64,000 bases of DNA from Pachyseris speciosa (taxonomy: Eukaryota; Cnidaria; Anthozoa; Scleractinia; Pachyseridae): the NCBI GenBank assembly GCA_016490735.1, contig JAEMWC010000134.1, forward strand, positions 72,501 to 136,500. The letters are read 5' to 3'. This document shows positions 10,331-20,639 of this stretch, piece after piece (the stretch's first letter is position 1; every line of letters starts with the position of its first letter). The notes under the pieces were generated by a model. The model ran no database searches, had not been told where the DNA came from, and saw nothing but the letters and a program-made list of their open reading frames with translations. Position numbers and translations under genes: made by a program.

Positions 10331-11395
10331 GTGAATAAAGGAACCACTGAGGCTAGTGTTAGTGGGCCCCACCTTTTTAATGTGTTTATCAATGATCTGG
10401 CTATTGGGGTCAATGAACTTTCTAGCATAGCCAAATATACTGACAACACTACTCTGCAAGTCGAAGTATGTAGGAATGCAACAGATCTTTCTCAGGAGGA
10501 TGTTGGTCAATTTTTCAGTTGGACACGATAATGCTATGTCATGTAATTTAAAGAAGTGTAATGAACTGATACACCGTAAGAAGGTGGCTCATGGTATACA
10601 ACCCGTAAACAACATCACGCACGTTTTCTCTTTAAAAGTGCTAGGGGTTACCTTACAAAGTAATCATAGATTTAATGAGCATATCAAAGTTAAGTTGCAG
10701 AAAGCCAATAAGTGCCTTTATGTGATAAGGTGTTTTTACGAAAGGAGGGATATCAACAACCAGATATAGATTACGTTTTTAGAACAATAGTTTTACCAAA
10801 ATTAGCCTACGGTCTTCCTATAGACCTTTTTCATAATGGCGGACGATTTTAATTATTCTTTTGTATATGTGTTAATTAGCCCTACTAACCTCACTTTAAT
10901 GAAAAAATTCTATTGAATTTTGCACATGCTGACGAGGCTAGTAGGGCTCATTATCATAAGAATAAAAGAATAATTTGTCGGGCGCCATTATGAGAAGGGT
11001 CTATATATGCTTCCTCAACACCTGAATCAACAACAGTCCAGTATTTCCTACAGCTCTGCTATAGGCGCAAATACATGGCAGGCAGATCGTGCTCTATTCA
11101 GTAGGATCTCTAGTATACCCGGCCATCCTCTGTATCCTTTCCTTCCAAAAACTAAAGAAAGTTCTCTGCGCCTTAGAGTTCCATGCAACCAGCTGCCAAG
11201 GGTAAATACCCAGCGTTTTATGAATAGTTTTATTAATAGGCATTATTTTAAATATAAAGTAACGATTTAATGTTCATATAGTATTTAATCTTAATATTTA
11301 GCTTTACTCTTTTAGCGTTTAAAATTGTTTTTCTTTGTAGATGTAATTTTGGTGGTTTGGCATGTATTTTTGCTTTAAACAAATAAAGCCATTCA
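10331..11395 (+). mobile_element. CR1/L2-like LINE fragment interrupted by a MITE
   Basis: Frames in order: 10331-10531 with GPHLFNVFINDLAIGV and a decayed catalytic box (AKYTDNTT where YADDT is expected); 10510-10769 with CNLKKCNELIHRKK and LKVLGVTL; 10770-10822 with RTIVLPKLAYGLP. The MITE at 10823-11001 follows. The frame resumes with YASSTPESTTVQ and continues to 11270. Mutation of the catalytic aspartates and frameshifts make it inactive. A short AAATAAAG-type tail lies near 11383. Confidence 0.7.
10823..11001. mobile_element. 179-bp MITE with TATA target duplication
   Basis: The left end is GACCTTTTTCATAATGGCGG and the right end is GCGCCATTATGAGAAGGGTC. TATA flanks both sides (10819-10822 and 11002-11005). 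Removing the element plus one TATA joins the two halves of the LINE frame with no shift, which fixes the duplication at four bases rather than TA. A related element is at 27969-28147, with the same order of motifs (AATGGC near both ends, AGCC-actaacct-c inside). Confidence 0.75.
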
Positions 11396-11399
11396 TTTA

Positions 11400-12039
11400 A
11401 TAAGAACGAATATACAACAAAGAATGTAAACAAAAAAAGAACCGCGAAGAAACATATTAGTCAATTTTTGTTATTACGTTCATCAATTTTTTTAGACTTT
11501 TTATTGTAGTATTTTATTGTACACTGTCAATCATTTTAGTTTTACGTGTTTCTGGCATATTACTACATAAACGCCCCTTCCAATGTAAATTCCCATTGTA
11601 CCTGAAGAGGGCTGGTTTGGCCAACTGAAATATAGTACACAAAATCTAAACCATTCTACGTTGTATCGGCCCTTGCTTTTACATTCTTTGTTGATTTTAT
11701 TACGCGAAACAGATCACCAGTTTGATCCAACGTATACCAGCAGGATTATTGTCCCCGGTTGCTTGCTTGAACATTTGAATATACAACGGCTTTCCTGCAC
11801 TCTGATTGACTGTATTTTCTATGGCATGGTATAAACTAAGTTATCAAACCATCTTCGCGAAAGCTGGTCATGTTAGACATTATTATTCCTTCTTTCTGTT
11901 ATTAGCGACAACGTCTATTTGATATTTAACTCAGCCCCCTGATATGCTTATGGCAACTATATAATTGATCCGAACCATCTTCTTTTATACAGCAGAAGCT
12001 CCAAAACCCTACATGGTTCCTTCATCGAAAACTGTTTCC
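11400..12039. other. AT-rich stretch with possible retroelement 3' end
   Basis: The phrase cctgaagagggctggtttgg, then ctgaaatatagtaca near 11597-11640, resembles a repeat-element 3' region. I cannot assign it. No gene seen. Confidence 0.3.
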
Positions 12040-12134
12040 GTCAAGACGCAAACATAAGGACGCCTTCTTTTCCATGTGCTCTCTTTATTTCCGATCATGC
12101 TCTACAATCTAGTCCACACTTCAGTTCGGCTCTT
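12040..12134 (-). repeat. LTR remnant (3' side of the BEL element)
   Basis: It matches 20289-20385 along tcaagacgcaaacat, ccatgtgctctcttta and ctctacaatctagtccac, then cagttcggctct, at roughly 85% by eye. It is shorter than typical BEL LTRs, so both copies are probably eroded or partly deleted. Confidence 0.6.
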
Positions 12135-12222
12135 CATTCCCCCCTCCCCTCCCCCCCCCCTCCGAAAAGCGCATCCGGTTTTTGCTCTGCTACCAAGGGG
12201 TCCTCACTCCCACTTGATCACC

Positions 12223-12552
12223 TCAAACTCTCAGTGGGCACAACCGCGTGACTGGTCGGATGTACTCGTGACCCTGGACTCTCACTCTGATGACACTAAT
12301 TCGTCCGTCTTGGCCTGGAAACTCTTCTATCACTCGCCCCAGGTGCCACTGGCCTCGCGGTGCATTCTGGTCGACCACAAGTACTATGTCGCCTTCTGTG
12401 ATGTTGTCACGGGCATCTCTCCACTTCTTCCGGGTGGTAAGCGTTGAAAGAAATTCTTTCCAGCGCCTCCAGAAAACGTTTACCAGATCCTGAACCAATC
12501 TCCATCTGTTTCGGGGATTAAATGCCACCTCATCTGCTACTCGGGGAGCCAA
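12223..12552 (-). pseudogene. BEL/Pao C-terminal DUF5641-like segment
   Basis: The 109-residue minus-strand frame shows FWRRWKEFLSTL, the RKKW box, an EGDIVLVVDQNAPRGQW stretch, LGRVIE with PGQDG, and a final RPVTRLCPL. This is the DUF5641 pattern that closes BEL/Pao Pol proteins and is thought to act beside integrase. The frame is open only locally. The link to the integrase segment is interrupted by two younger insertions. Confidence 0.8.
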
Positions 12553-12736
12553 CTGTCACTGTCCTATCAAAAAGTGGTCGGCGTCAGCGCAGGTTCGTCA
12601 TGGGGGTCTGCTCCTTCATACGAGAGGGGTAGAGAGTTCATTAGACCCTCTAGTTCTTTAATGGTAGTTTGAAGTTAATCATCATTCAACCCTGCGTTAC
12701 CCACGATTGACCTCAACGTTTTCTTGGCTACCTTAA

Positions 12737-13188
12737 AGTGCCTATGAAGCGAGATTTGTTTCTCGCTAATATTAAAGTTTAATCCGTAAAACTCAACATT
12801 CCAAAAGGTGAGGTGCTCTTGATTAAAATTGGCGATTTTACAAGCGTTTGAAGTTGGGCTATTTTGCCCACAAAAATGGCATTTGAATCGCGCGGCCAAA
12901 ACGACACGTGACAGTAGCTGTGACGTAATTTTGGGGACAAGTATTCCAACTATTTCACTATATTTCTTAAGCGCAAACACATTTTGTACCCAAAATGAAG
13001 TCACATCATAGAATTTCGCGAATAAACTCGACCCAGACCCCTGACAATTTTTTAAGGCAAAATCGCCCAACTTCAAATGCTCGTAAAATCGCCAATTTTA
13101 ATCACGAGCACCTCCAATTTTGAGATTCTTGCGTTTTTAGGGGTAAACCTTAAAATTTGTAAGATAGAAATTTCGCTTCATAGGCACT
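12737..13188. mobile_element. TTAA-flanked MITE inside the BEL element
   Basis: The 452-bp element has TTAA at 12733-12736 and 13189-13192. Its ends are AGTGCCTATGAAGC and the inverse GCTTCATAGGCACT. Long inner arms also pair (gaggtgctc...attaaaattggcgatttta with its inverse at about 13080-13115). There is no coding capacity. The AGTGC start matches the element at 62740-63302. TTAA duplication is typical of piggyBac or Kolobok mobilisers. Confidence 0.75.
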
Positions 13189-13335
13189 TTAATCAGTGAC
13201 TCAAACACTCCCCCAAAATGGGAACCAAGGGGTGGATACCAATTCCACTTGATTCCTTAACTGGCACAGTCATCCACAACCTCGTTTTGGTCGATTGACT
13301 GGATAAGCTCTCTCTGCCCCTACAAAGTTAGTTCC

Positions 13336-13746
13336 TTAAATATGTGACTGATCATCGCAGTTATGAACACTACTTAAGCAGTAGTGAAAATAAAGCCTGA
13401 AAAATTTCAGGCATTTACGGGATTCGAACCCACGACCTATGCGATACCGGTGCAGCGCTCTACCGAATGTATGATTTTCATATATTCATTCTCATATATT
13501 CAGCACTCACGGATATATTACGAACCAACGAAACGACCAGCTCCCACATGGCTTGTTAGCTTAGTCGGTAGAACGCTGTACCGGTATCGCAGAGGTCGTG
13601 GGTTCGAATCCCGTGCAAGCCTGATTTTTTTTTTCAGGCTTTATTTTCACTACTGCTTAAGTAGTGTTCATAACCGCGATGATCAGTCACATATTTAATC
13701 ATTAATCCGCAGTTCAAATATATGATTTTCATGTATTCATTCTCGT
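13336..13746. mobile_element. tRNA-like inverted dimer with 12-bp target duplication, in BEL integrase
   Basis: AAAGTTAGTTCC occurs at 13324-13335 and again at 13747-13758. The 411 bp between them hold two inverted arms of about 70 bp: left 13343-13412 starting gtgactgatcatcgcagtta, right about 13620-13693 ending with its inverse. The right unit has a complete tRNA-like body on the plus strand (13550-13621). The left carries a minus-strand body truncated in the D-arm (about 13413-13466). Removing the insert and one duplication restores the integrase reading frame, so the boundaries are exact. Confidence 0.8.
13550..13621 (+). other. tRNA-like sequence (72 nt), probably not a functional tRNA
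   Basis: The acceptor arms GGCTTGT and GCAAGCC pair fully (one G-T). The T-arm GTGGGTTCGAATCCCGT is intact. The anticodon loop CCGGTAT lacks U33, the D-stem is mismatched and a stem pair at the loop base is lost. It sits in a mobile repeat, so it is read as a tRNA-derived module that supplies A and B boxes for RNA polymerase III. Confidence 0.6.
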
Positions 13747-13758
13747 AAAGTTAGTTCC

Positions 13759-14320
13759 GTCGGTTATCGCTAGTATCTTCTTCGGGTAGTCCTCCTGTGG
13801 GCTACCATTCGGCTAAATGCATTCAGGAAATCGGCTGTTCTCATCGAAAAGGCCATCTCCAGATGAACTGCTCTAGTTGCTGAACGGTAAAGAGGCAGAG
13901 ATATCATTTGGCAGAAACTCTTCGTGTGATCTTAGTGATGAACGGCCCAGCATAGTCGACACAAGATTTCGCAAACGCCCCCATCATTGTTCCAAGTCTA
14001 GACTCTGGGAGAGGTGCCATGATTTGCGTTGCTGGTGCTGCGCGCCTCTTTTCACCCACTATACACTCCCTGTCCCAATTCTTGACTTCTTGTTGGCCAT
14101 CAATGATCCAATATCTATGTCGGACTTGGGTGAGTACGAGATTTACTCCTGCATGTTTGCAGCGACCATGTACATCTGCTACAATCAATCGAGTGATGTT
14201 ATGTTTCTTTGGCAGAATCAATGGATGGATAGCATCATAAGGCACTGCTGCTCTGGTTAGTCGTCCTCCAACTCCTAACACTCCATCCGCCTTGTCAACT
14301 ATGGGTGTCAGCTGTTTCAA
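13759..14320 (-). pseudogene. BEL integrase: zinc-binding head and start of catalytic core
   Basis: The frame 14320-13904 shows GVGGRLTRA, HPLILPKKHNIT, a GRCKHAGVNLVLTQVR zinc-binding type stretch (H and C positions) and WIIDGQQEV, then CVDYAGPF, the usual entry to the integrase core. Around 13904-13759 another frame carries RAVHLEMA, which continues the core. The core is cut at 13758/13335 by the tRNA-like dimer. Stops and frameshifts exclude activity. Confidence 0.8.
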
Positions 14321-14516
14321 GGAGCTTTGCTTGCTGATCCCTTTCCCTTTCCAGCCTCTTGCAGCTCATCTGGGGTCAACACCTCTTCTTTAAGTAACTT
14401 GGCAACAGGGCTACTTGCTTTCTTCACCTTGGTCAGCCGCTATGCAATAAACCGCAATACCCACGAAGTTGCTCTACTTATCAGTCTTGTCCAGCTTGAA
14501 TACTTCAGGAGGTCTA

Positions 14517-14774
14517 TCAACGCTCGGAAAGTCCTACCACAAATGTCATCTTTGGCTTTGCTATCTCAGCCAGGCAGTCTTCAGTACTTTCTTCTTCCCT
14601 GATGCGTTTCTTTTGTGGCCAATTCTCTGGAACGTCAAACAGGAATTCAGGCCCATGAAACCAGCGGTGATTGCATGTCCGGTCTCGCGCATGAAGACCT
14701 CTAGTAGCGTCGTCAGCAAGGTCCAGGTGGACTGGAACATGGATAAGGACGATAAACCGTAGGCCCCGTCTCAC
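14517..14774 (-). pseudogene. BEL pol segment at RNase H end
   Basis: The minus-strand frame contains DLADDATRGLHARD and HRWFHGPEFLF followed by ENWPQ. This matches the (N)PADxxTRG and W-GPxFL signature between RNase H and integrase in BEL/Pao elements. A SINE fragment adjoins it at 14744. Confidence 0.75.
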
Positions 14775-14875
14775 AACCCTTCATAATTGATTCTGTGGGA
14801 CGTAAAAGAATAGAGGGCCACAAGGTCATCAGTTGTATTTAAACTGTTAAGTGCTACCCTCTTAAAATAAAGTCA

Positions 14876-14908
<33 letters not shown>

Positions 14909-14935
14909 TATTATTATTATTATTATTATTATGCC
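14744..14935 (+). mobile_element. Truncated SINE with (ATT)n tail
   Basis: It starts ggataaggacgataaaccgt and then has aggccccgtctcacaa and ctgtgggacgtaaaagaa, the same block as the central part of the SINE at 17857 (18015-18085). It ends in an ATT run (14877-14931). The tRNA head is missing, so the copy is 5'-truncated. Confidence 0.65.
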
Positions 14936-15381
14936 ACTGCTTGGGGTTCGATTTCTGGTGTATCTCAGATATTTTGCTCGCCACAAAGGTATTTTACCGC
15001 CTGAATTAACCTTGAATCCAACAAATTACATCCTCACTGTCCGTCCACAAGGTACAACTGTCAAAATCAACTTTCAACAGTTCTGTGACCTTTCTGGCCA
15101 GTCGTAATCCTAACACCGCCCCATCAACTCTAATCGAGGGATACTTGTGGCCTTCGTAGGAGCGACTTTGGCTTTCGCTGCAACTTGAACAGCACTGTCA
15201 CTTCTCCATCTTCGTATTCATTTACGTACATAGCTAACGGCCGCATATGTCCTTAGTGACGCATCTGTCATGGTGTGGAGTGTCGTTTCAACAACACGTT
15301 TTCATTTTACACGGTACCATTTTGGAACTTGGACACCAGCAAGCTCTGGCAGTTCATGGAACCAAGCCTGGCATCTTTCTT

Positions 15382-16202
15382 TCAATTCGGCTGGGAATTC
15401 GTCGTACCATAGTAGGCTAAGTAACCAAGTTTCTTAGTTTCTTCTAGAGCCATTCTTACTCTGACTGTAAATGGTGCTAGAATCTGAAGAGGATCAAACA
15501 GTGTTGCGAGCTTCTTCAGGAATCCTCGTTTTGTGTACTCAATGTCCTTCGGTGGGTTCAACTTGAAGGCGAATGTGTCAGTTTCTGCATTCCACTGGAC
15601 TCCCAATGCCTTCATACATGACAACTCTCCCTCCTCGATATTCACATTTGCCACTCGATCTTCTAGCGGTACATCCTCCAGCACTTTAGGACCGTTGCTA
15701 CCCCATCGCCGTATCTTGAACCCTGCTTTTCCGAGCAGTTCAGTGAGCTGATCGCGAACCTTTAAGGCTTTCTCGTCTGCCTCCAGTGAAGTCATGATGT
15801 CATCCATGTACATCTGAAGAAGGGTGATTGCTACTGCCGTTGGGAAGTTCTCTTGGTAATCTTTGGCATGCTGCCGCACCACGTACTGTGCAATGTAAGG
15901 TGATGTACGTTTAGCAAACATCAGCCTCGTGGCTTCGTAAACTTCGGGGGGTCTCGCAAGATCCAAACCTCTCCAAAGAAATCGATGATATCGCCTGTCT
16001 TGCTTAGCCATGACAACTTGGAGAACATCTCCGTCAGGTCAGCTACAAGAGCAATAGGGTTGCGGAAGCGGATTAACACATCAAAGACGTCTTGCTGCAA
16101 CTTGGGTCCAGGTAACATAGTGTCATTTAGGCTAATCCCTCCATACTTTGCTGCTGAGTCGTACACTATCCTCAATTTTGTGATCTCTTTATCTTTTAGC
16201 AC
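15382..16202 (-). pseudogene. BEL/Pao reverse transcriptase core
   Basis: The frame 16202-15921 carries LRIVYDSAAKYGGISLND, LPGPKLQQDV and ALVADLTEMF (palm A). The frame 16011-15382 carries the SPYIAQYVVRQHA block and MYMDDIMTS with the catalytic YMDD, then FKIRRWGSN and TKRGFLKKLATLFDPL, the start of the A17-type segment. The two frames are joined by a frameshift. The YMDD residues are kept, but the polyprotein is broken. Confidence 0.85.
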
Positions 16203-16341
16203 AACAGGGAAGTGAGGTAGGTACTAGTTCGGCCCATCATCTATCTCGGCTGGCTCTACCTTCCTGATGTGCATATCCCTTAGTTACATTTGCTTCCATC
16301 ACTTTGGAGTACTTCTCGGCAATATCCGGTCTTCTTTGCAG

Positions 16342-16710
16342 TTACCGTTCGAGGGAAATGCTTTGTTGCTCTGTTGGAATATAACAGCGGTTGATTATCG
16401 ACCCAAGGGATGCGTACTTCCGCTCAGCACACATCTCTTTATCCGTCAACTGTTTCTTTTGATCAACAAACCCTGCCAGTTCATCATCCCACATCTTATT
16501 CATCCGCTCATCAGCTTGTAACTTAGAAATAGGATTTGCATAAAATGTAAAGGTGTGATATGGCTGCATGGCAACGCTAATCTCCTCCGGCAAATGTCCT
16601 ACAATTGTCCATCCTAGTGGCGTCCTCACACCCACAGACTTCCCTGGTTTACCAACACAATGCTCAAGAGGGAGGGGAAGCTCCTCATAATAATCGCTGC
16701 CAATAAGCAA
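16342..16710 (-). pseudogene. BEL pol N-terminal segment (DUF1758 end and linker)
   Basis: It contains LIGSDYYEELPLPLEHCVGK and VRTPLGWTIVGHL, the characteristic end of the DUF1758 aspartic-protease-like region, followed by the spacer that leads into RT (RMNKMWDDEL). The frame is open for 122 residues and then broken. Confidence 0.8.
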
Positions 16711-17164
16711 ATCGTCCTCTTCAATCCCACTGGCTTTGCAATTCTCAAGTCACGAAGATGACACAACTCTTTTTTTTACTTTGAGACCAATCCATCACTA
16801 GCATATCTCGCTATCGCGAGCATGTCTCTCTTGGTGTCACCATCCATACTTTCTACGCGCACAGTCACAGTTTTACTGTCCGTAACAACTGTCTTCGCAC
16901 CAAAACCTGAAACACGAAGTGGTCTACGTTACGTTCTGCTTCCATACCTAGGGTGTCTGCCACTTTTTGTGTAAGGTGGGATGAGCTTGACCGTCCATCC
17001 AAAAATACATTTGCTTCGATCTGATTCCATTTCTTCCTTCAAGAATAACTGGCACTATCTGAGAGCCACCATCTCATTGCCCCTTGCATTAACAGGCTTC
17101 TCAGCCATTCATTCCACAGCTTGCGTGGGTTTCAGGTGTCCTGCCCTGCTGTGTATTCTCAGTG

Positions 17165-17840
17165 TCAGTTTGTACAGGATGGTATGTTGATGCAGACGGG
17201 TTTATTTGCAGCATGTCTATTTTGTGAAGCTGTGGGTGGTGTTTTCGACCACACCATTGCACAGTACAGGCATAAGAAGCATAGATTGTGTTTGTTAGCT
17301 ACCTCCCACCGACCGTTCACAGTTCCTTTCTTCCAAGTTTCACACATGGTGATGTGATGATCATGTTTTGCAAACAGGACATTCCCGTTTGGCTGCTGAA
17401 GTCGTGAACGCATTTTTTCGGTTGTTTTGCCGTCTTGAATTCCATCTTGGGTTGCTTGCATTTGCCTTAGGCCTCTCAGACTCATATTTGGGTTTCTCTG
17501 GTATAGTTGCACTGCCATAAGCCATTTCTTTAACTTGAACTTCCGTTTCCAACCACATGTCAAGATCATTGAGGTAAACCCTTTTTGGCTGTAATTCTCT
17601 CTTTTGCCAGTTCCATCTCGTAGCAATCTTAGAAGGGAGTTTTTCTATAATCTGTTGCATGTTGGTTGCTGCGTGCATTGTCCTGACAATGTTATGAATG
17701 TTGTCAACAAATGACCTCACATTTGCGACGTTTTCGTCTATCAGTGTTAATAGTTCCAGAAGCTTTTTCATTACAGACCTTGAAGTAAGGTCTGGGTTCC
17801 CAAACCGAAGAGTTAACTCTTTGATTGCCTGTTCATACAT
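17165..17840 (-). pseudogene. BEL gag: central region and zinc knuckle
   Basis: The frame 17840-17361 starts MYEQAIKELTLRFGNP and contains VRSFVDNIHNIVRT and the LPSKIATRW region, then an R/N-rich stretch and CPVCK. A second frame (17626-17165) continues with the HHITMCETW knuckle part and NLCFLCL. This is typical for BEL gag: a structural region, then CCHC-type nucleic-acid binding. The N-terminal gag is separated from it by a SINE. Confidence 0.8.
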
Positions 17841-17856
17841 TGTTCCATCAAATAAA

Positions 17857-18324
17857 CGTTAGTTCAATTGGTACAGCACTGGACTACCTTGCGGGAGGTC
17901 ACGGGTTCAACGAACCCCGGCCGGACCAACACTCAGGGTCTTAAAATAATTGAGGAGAACGTACTACCTTTGTAATTACATCTGCAAACGGTTAGACTTT
18001 CTAGTCTTCTCGGATAAGGACGATAACCGTAGGTCCCGCCTCACAAGTTAACACTTGTACCTAATAATCTGTGGAATGTTAAAGAACCCACACACTGTTC
18101 GAAAAGAGTAGGGGACGTAGTTCCCGGTTTGGTGGTCTATCTTTCATCTGTCTGACATTCATGTGTGGGTTGGGTGGGTGGGTAAGATCAAATATGGACT
18201 GATAACGGCTGCGAGAGGCGCCTTTACAGGCTGAAGTCCGATCTCACCTTAGAGAAGCATTGTAAACCGCCATGAAACTATGTCATATGTGCGGTATATA
18301 AATCCATTACCATTACCATTACCA
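17857..18324 (+). mobile_element. tRNA-derived SINE with (CCATTA)n tail, in BEL gag
   Basis: The head cgttagttcaattggtacag (A-box-like) is followed by gaggtcacgggttcaacga (B-box-like), then a body with ggataaggacgataaccgta and a CCATTA repeat tail at about 18303-18323. AAATAAA occurs at 17850-17856 and 18325-18331, a possible short target duplication. The body block is shared with 14744-14935. Confidence 0.7.
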
Positions 18325-18636
18325 AAATAAAATTCAAGAAATGGCTTTCTCTGCCGACCTTTTAACAGATGCCTTTAAATGGATCATCTTCTGTGTGTTG
18401 GAAAGCATCATCCACGAGCACTTTGAACATGCCATACCAGTTTGGCCAATGACAAGGATCTCCGTCAAATACGGGCAACTGTATTTTGGGAAGTGAAGAA
18501 ATCAAAGGTGACTTACCGAGTGCTGGTTCACCCGGTCCACGATCCTCCTTTTCTCTTGTTGGCTCGGGGCATGGGCCTTTTCACCAGGTTCATCTGGTTC
18601 CTGTTTGGGTGTGTGTCACCGTCTTCAACCATTCCG

Positions 18637-19155
18637 CTACTTCTTAGTGGTAAATTTGACATCTTTGGACGGGAGAGTCTTCTTTCGTATCGCCAAACGC
18701 TTGCTCGATTTTAACATTCTTTGCGTCCTCTGCGATCGGCTCGTTGTCCCGGGCTCGTTGTCTTTAAAGTCTTTCATTATTTCGCCAATCTCATCTTCAC
18801 TTGCCTCTTCTTGCAGAGGTAACGCTTCTTGTGCTTTCAAGTTAGCTTCCTGTTCTGCTTCCCACTCTTTAATGGTAGATTGTGCATCGAGTTCGGCCTT
18901 TTGAGTAGCGATCTGAACCTACAATAAAGCTTTTTCTTTAAGCTGCTCTGCTTTTAACTTCGCCAGCCTGGCTTCTCTCGCAGCTTCCTTCGCTCGTTCT
19001 TTGGTAGAAGATGATCTTGATTTGCTTGTTTCGCCACTCTTTTTACTGATTTGGTGACTACCACCAATAGTGATCGAAGTGCTTTCTGTTCTCTGGCTGT
19101 TCACAGCTGTCGCTTGTCCCGGAAAGTCCACGTAGTCCCGTAAATGCGATAGCAT
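18637..19155 (-). pseudogene. BEL gag N-terminal part, Lys/Glu/Ala-rich coiled coil
   Basis: The minus-strand frame 19155-18919 starts MLSHLRDYVDFPGQ and runs into SSSTKERAKEAAREARLAKL, a coiled-coil-forming segment typical for the start of BEL gag. A second frame 18840-18637 continues acidic and basic. Stops separate them. Confidence 0.65.
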
Positions 19156-19275
19156 GGGTCGTTTCCACTTTTCATTTTCTTCATCTGCAATTGTCGCTTC
19201 TTTTCATCTGAGCATAGAAGTACCACTATGAACAAGAGGCCATATTGGTCTTCACGAAAATTTGGTTTATCAACG

Positions 19276-19306
<31 letters not shown>

Positions 19307-19311
19307 GGATT

Positions 19312-19390
19312 CGATTAGCTGACGTTTCGTGCGTTAGCCCTTCGTCGGAGCGAAGGGCGAAGGGCTAACGCACAAAACGTCAGCTAATCG
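19312..19390. repeat. 79-bp foldback
   Basis: Arms cgattagctgacgtttcgtg and its near-exact inverse (cacaaaacgtcagctaatcg), including gcgttagcccttcg and its inverse, with a short core at about 19348-19355. It lies between gag and the right LTR remnant. Confidence 0.7.
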
Positions 19391-19394
19391 TGTT

Positions 19395-19401
19395 TCACTC
19401 C

Positions 19402-19445
<44 letters not shown>

Positions 19446-20288
19446 GATTCATATTGGTCTTCACTCGGCCTTCCAAGAAGCAATCGGAATTGCAATTTAA
19501 TGCATCACTGATTCACCTACACGGTCGTAATGTTATGACAAAATTAGTATAACGAGATATTCCTTTCCATCTTTTAATTTCACTATGGCATCACGTTGAT
19601 CATGTACAGATAGTTGACCATAGGAATTACGGTAGATCACCCCTCCATGTAACAAAAATAGGCAGTTAGTACACTTATCTGTTTTCGATCTCTATTGAAT
19701 CCAAAGAACAAACAAGATTTGTAGAAAATTCTCGTATATATAATATCTGCGATTCACACTTCAAGTCGAGTTTAATATTCAACATAAATTTTCACTAATG
19801 GGAATTTGATCTTTCAATCCGCCGGTTTGCATTTTGAAATAAAAATTGCTTAGTGCTAATCACCGTCATATCGGGAATTCTTTATTCCACTCTTATTTTG
19901 TCAGAGGAAAGAATTCTCGTCGATATTCAGGCCTGCTTGAATTCTGAGAACCAACCCGGGAAAGATGCCAGAGGAGATAATTTTTAACATATTTTTTAGA
20001 GTCTGCCATTACAAAAATGACGACAGCTAGCCATTTCCAAATCAGCGCTTAGGCCTAATCAGTGTAGATCAGTACTAAGCCCTAGAATGCCTCTCCTTTT
20101 CTTACTGGATCTTTATTTTCTCAGTTTTCTGCCCCCCCCCCCCCCCCCCCCCCGCCCCCCGGGTTTCTGCCTAAGAAATGGGGTTCTGCTATCGTATCGA
20201 GTGACCACTCGAATGATATGGAATACTCTATTGTGTGAATGTCGTGTGGTGTCCACCGTCCCTATGAGCATAGTCAACTAGTCCTAAC
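19395..20288. other. Untranslated leader region of BEL element, poly-C tract
   Basis: No coding region is recognised between the gag start and the right LTR remnant. A run of about 30 C interrupted by one G lies at about 20132-20160 and is prone to assembly error. Low-complexity frames through it are not genes. Confidence 0.4.
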
Positions 20289-20385
20289 CTCAAGACACAA
20301 ACATTATGATGCCATCTTTTATTCCACGTGCTCTTTTTATTTTCCATCATTCTCTACAATCTAGTCCACAGTTCAGTTCGGCTCT
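20289..20385 (-). repeat. LTR remnant (5' side of the BEL element)
   Basis: Paralogous to 12040-12134 (see there). It carries ccacgtgctctttttatttt and the shared ctctacaatctagtccac block. Confidence 0.6.
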
Positions 20386-20639
20386 CCGCTATATAATCTG
20401 ACATAATTAATTAGTCATGCACCGGGTGTGGCCCCACTTGGAAAAACGGAAATGTTACAATACCTGGTAAAGAACAAGGAAATAAGGAAATAAAATTAAC
20501 CGAGAAAGCCAAGGATCAGGTTGAGTTGGTTTTCTCAAAATAATGTTAATTCGGTCTTTTATATAAATCAGTCGCAAACTGCCATTAGATTTACAAAGTA
20601 AGTAATATTATTAGATCAAAAAAGGGATATTAAAAAGGG

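Larger units (their letters stand above)
12040..20385 (-). mobile_element. Decayed BEL/Pao LTR retrotransposon, minus strand, with nested insertions
   Basis: Reading right to left, frames give gag N-terminal part, gag zinc knuckle, a DUF1758-like segment, RT with YMDD, an RNase-H-end segment, integrase and a DUF5641-like C-terminus, which is the order of a BEL/Pao gag-pol. Related sequences of about 95 bp flank it (12040-12134 and 20289-20385) and are read as LTR remnants. Frames are broken by many stops and shifts. Later insertions include a TTAA MITE (12737-13188), a tRNA-like inverted dimer (13336-13746), a SINE fragment (14744-14935) and a SINE (17857-18324). It is old and inactive. Confidence 0.85.

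Noticed and set aside
13550..13621. Functional tRNA gene
   Set aside because: Lacks U33 and has D-stem and anticodon-stem defects; sits within a mobile repeat with target duplication. Same reasoning for 62586-62656 and 63366-63437, although the last is the best preserved.
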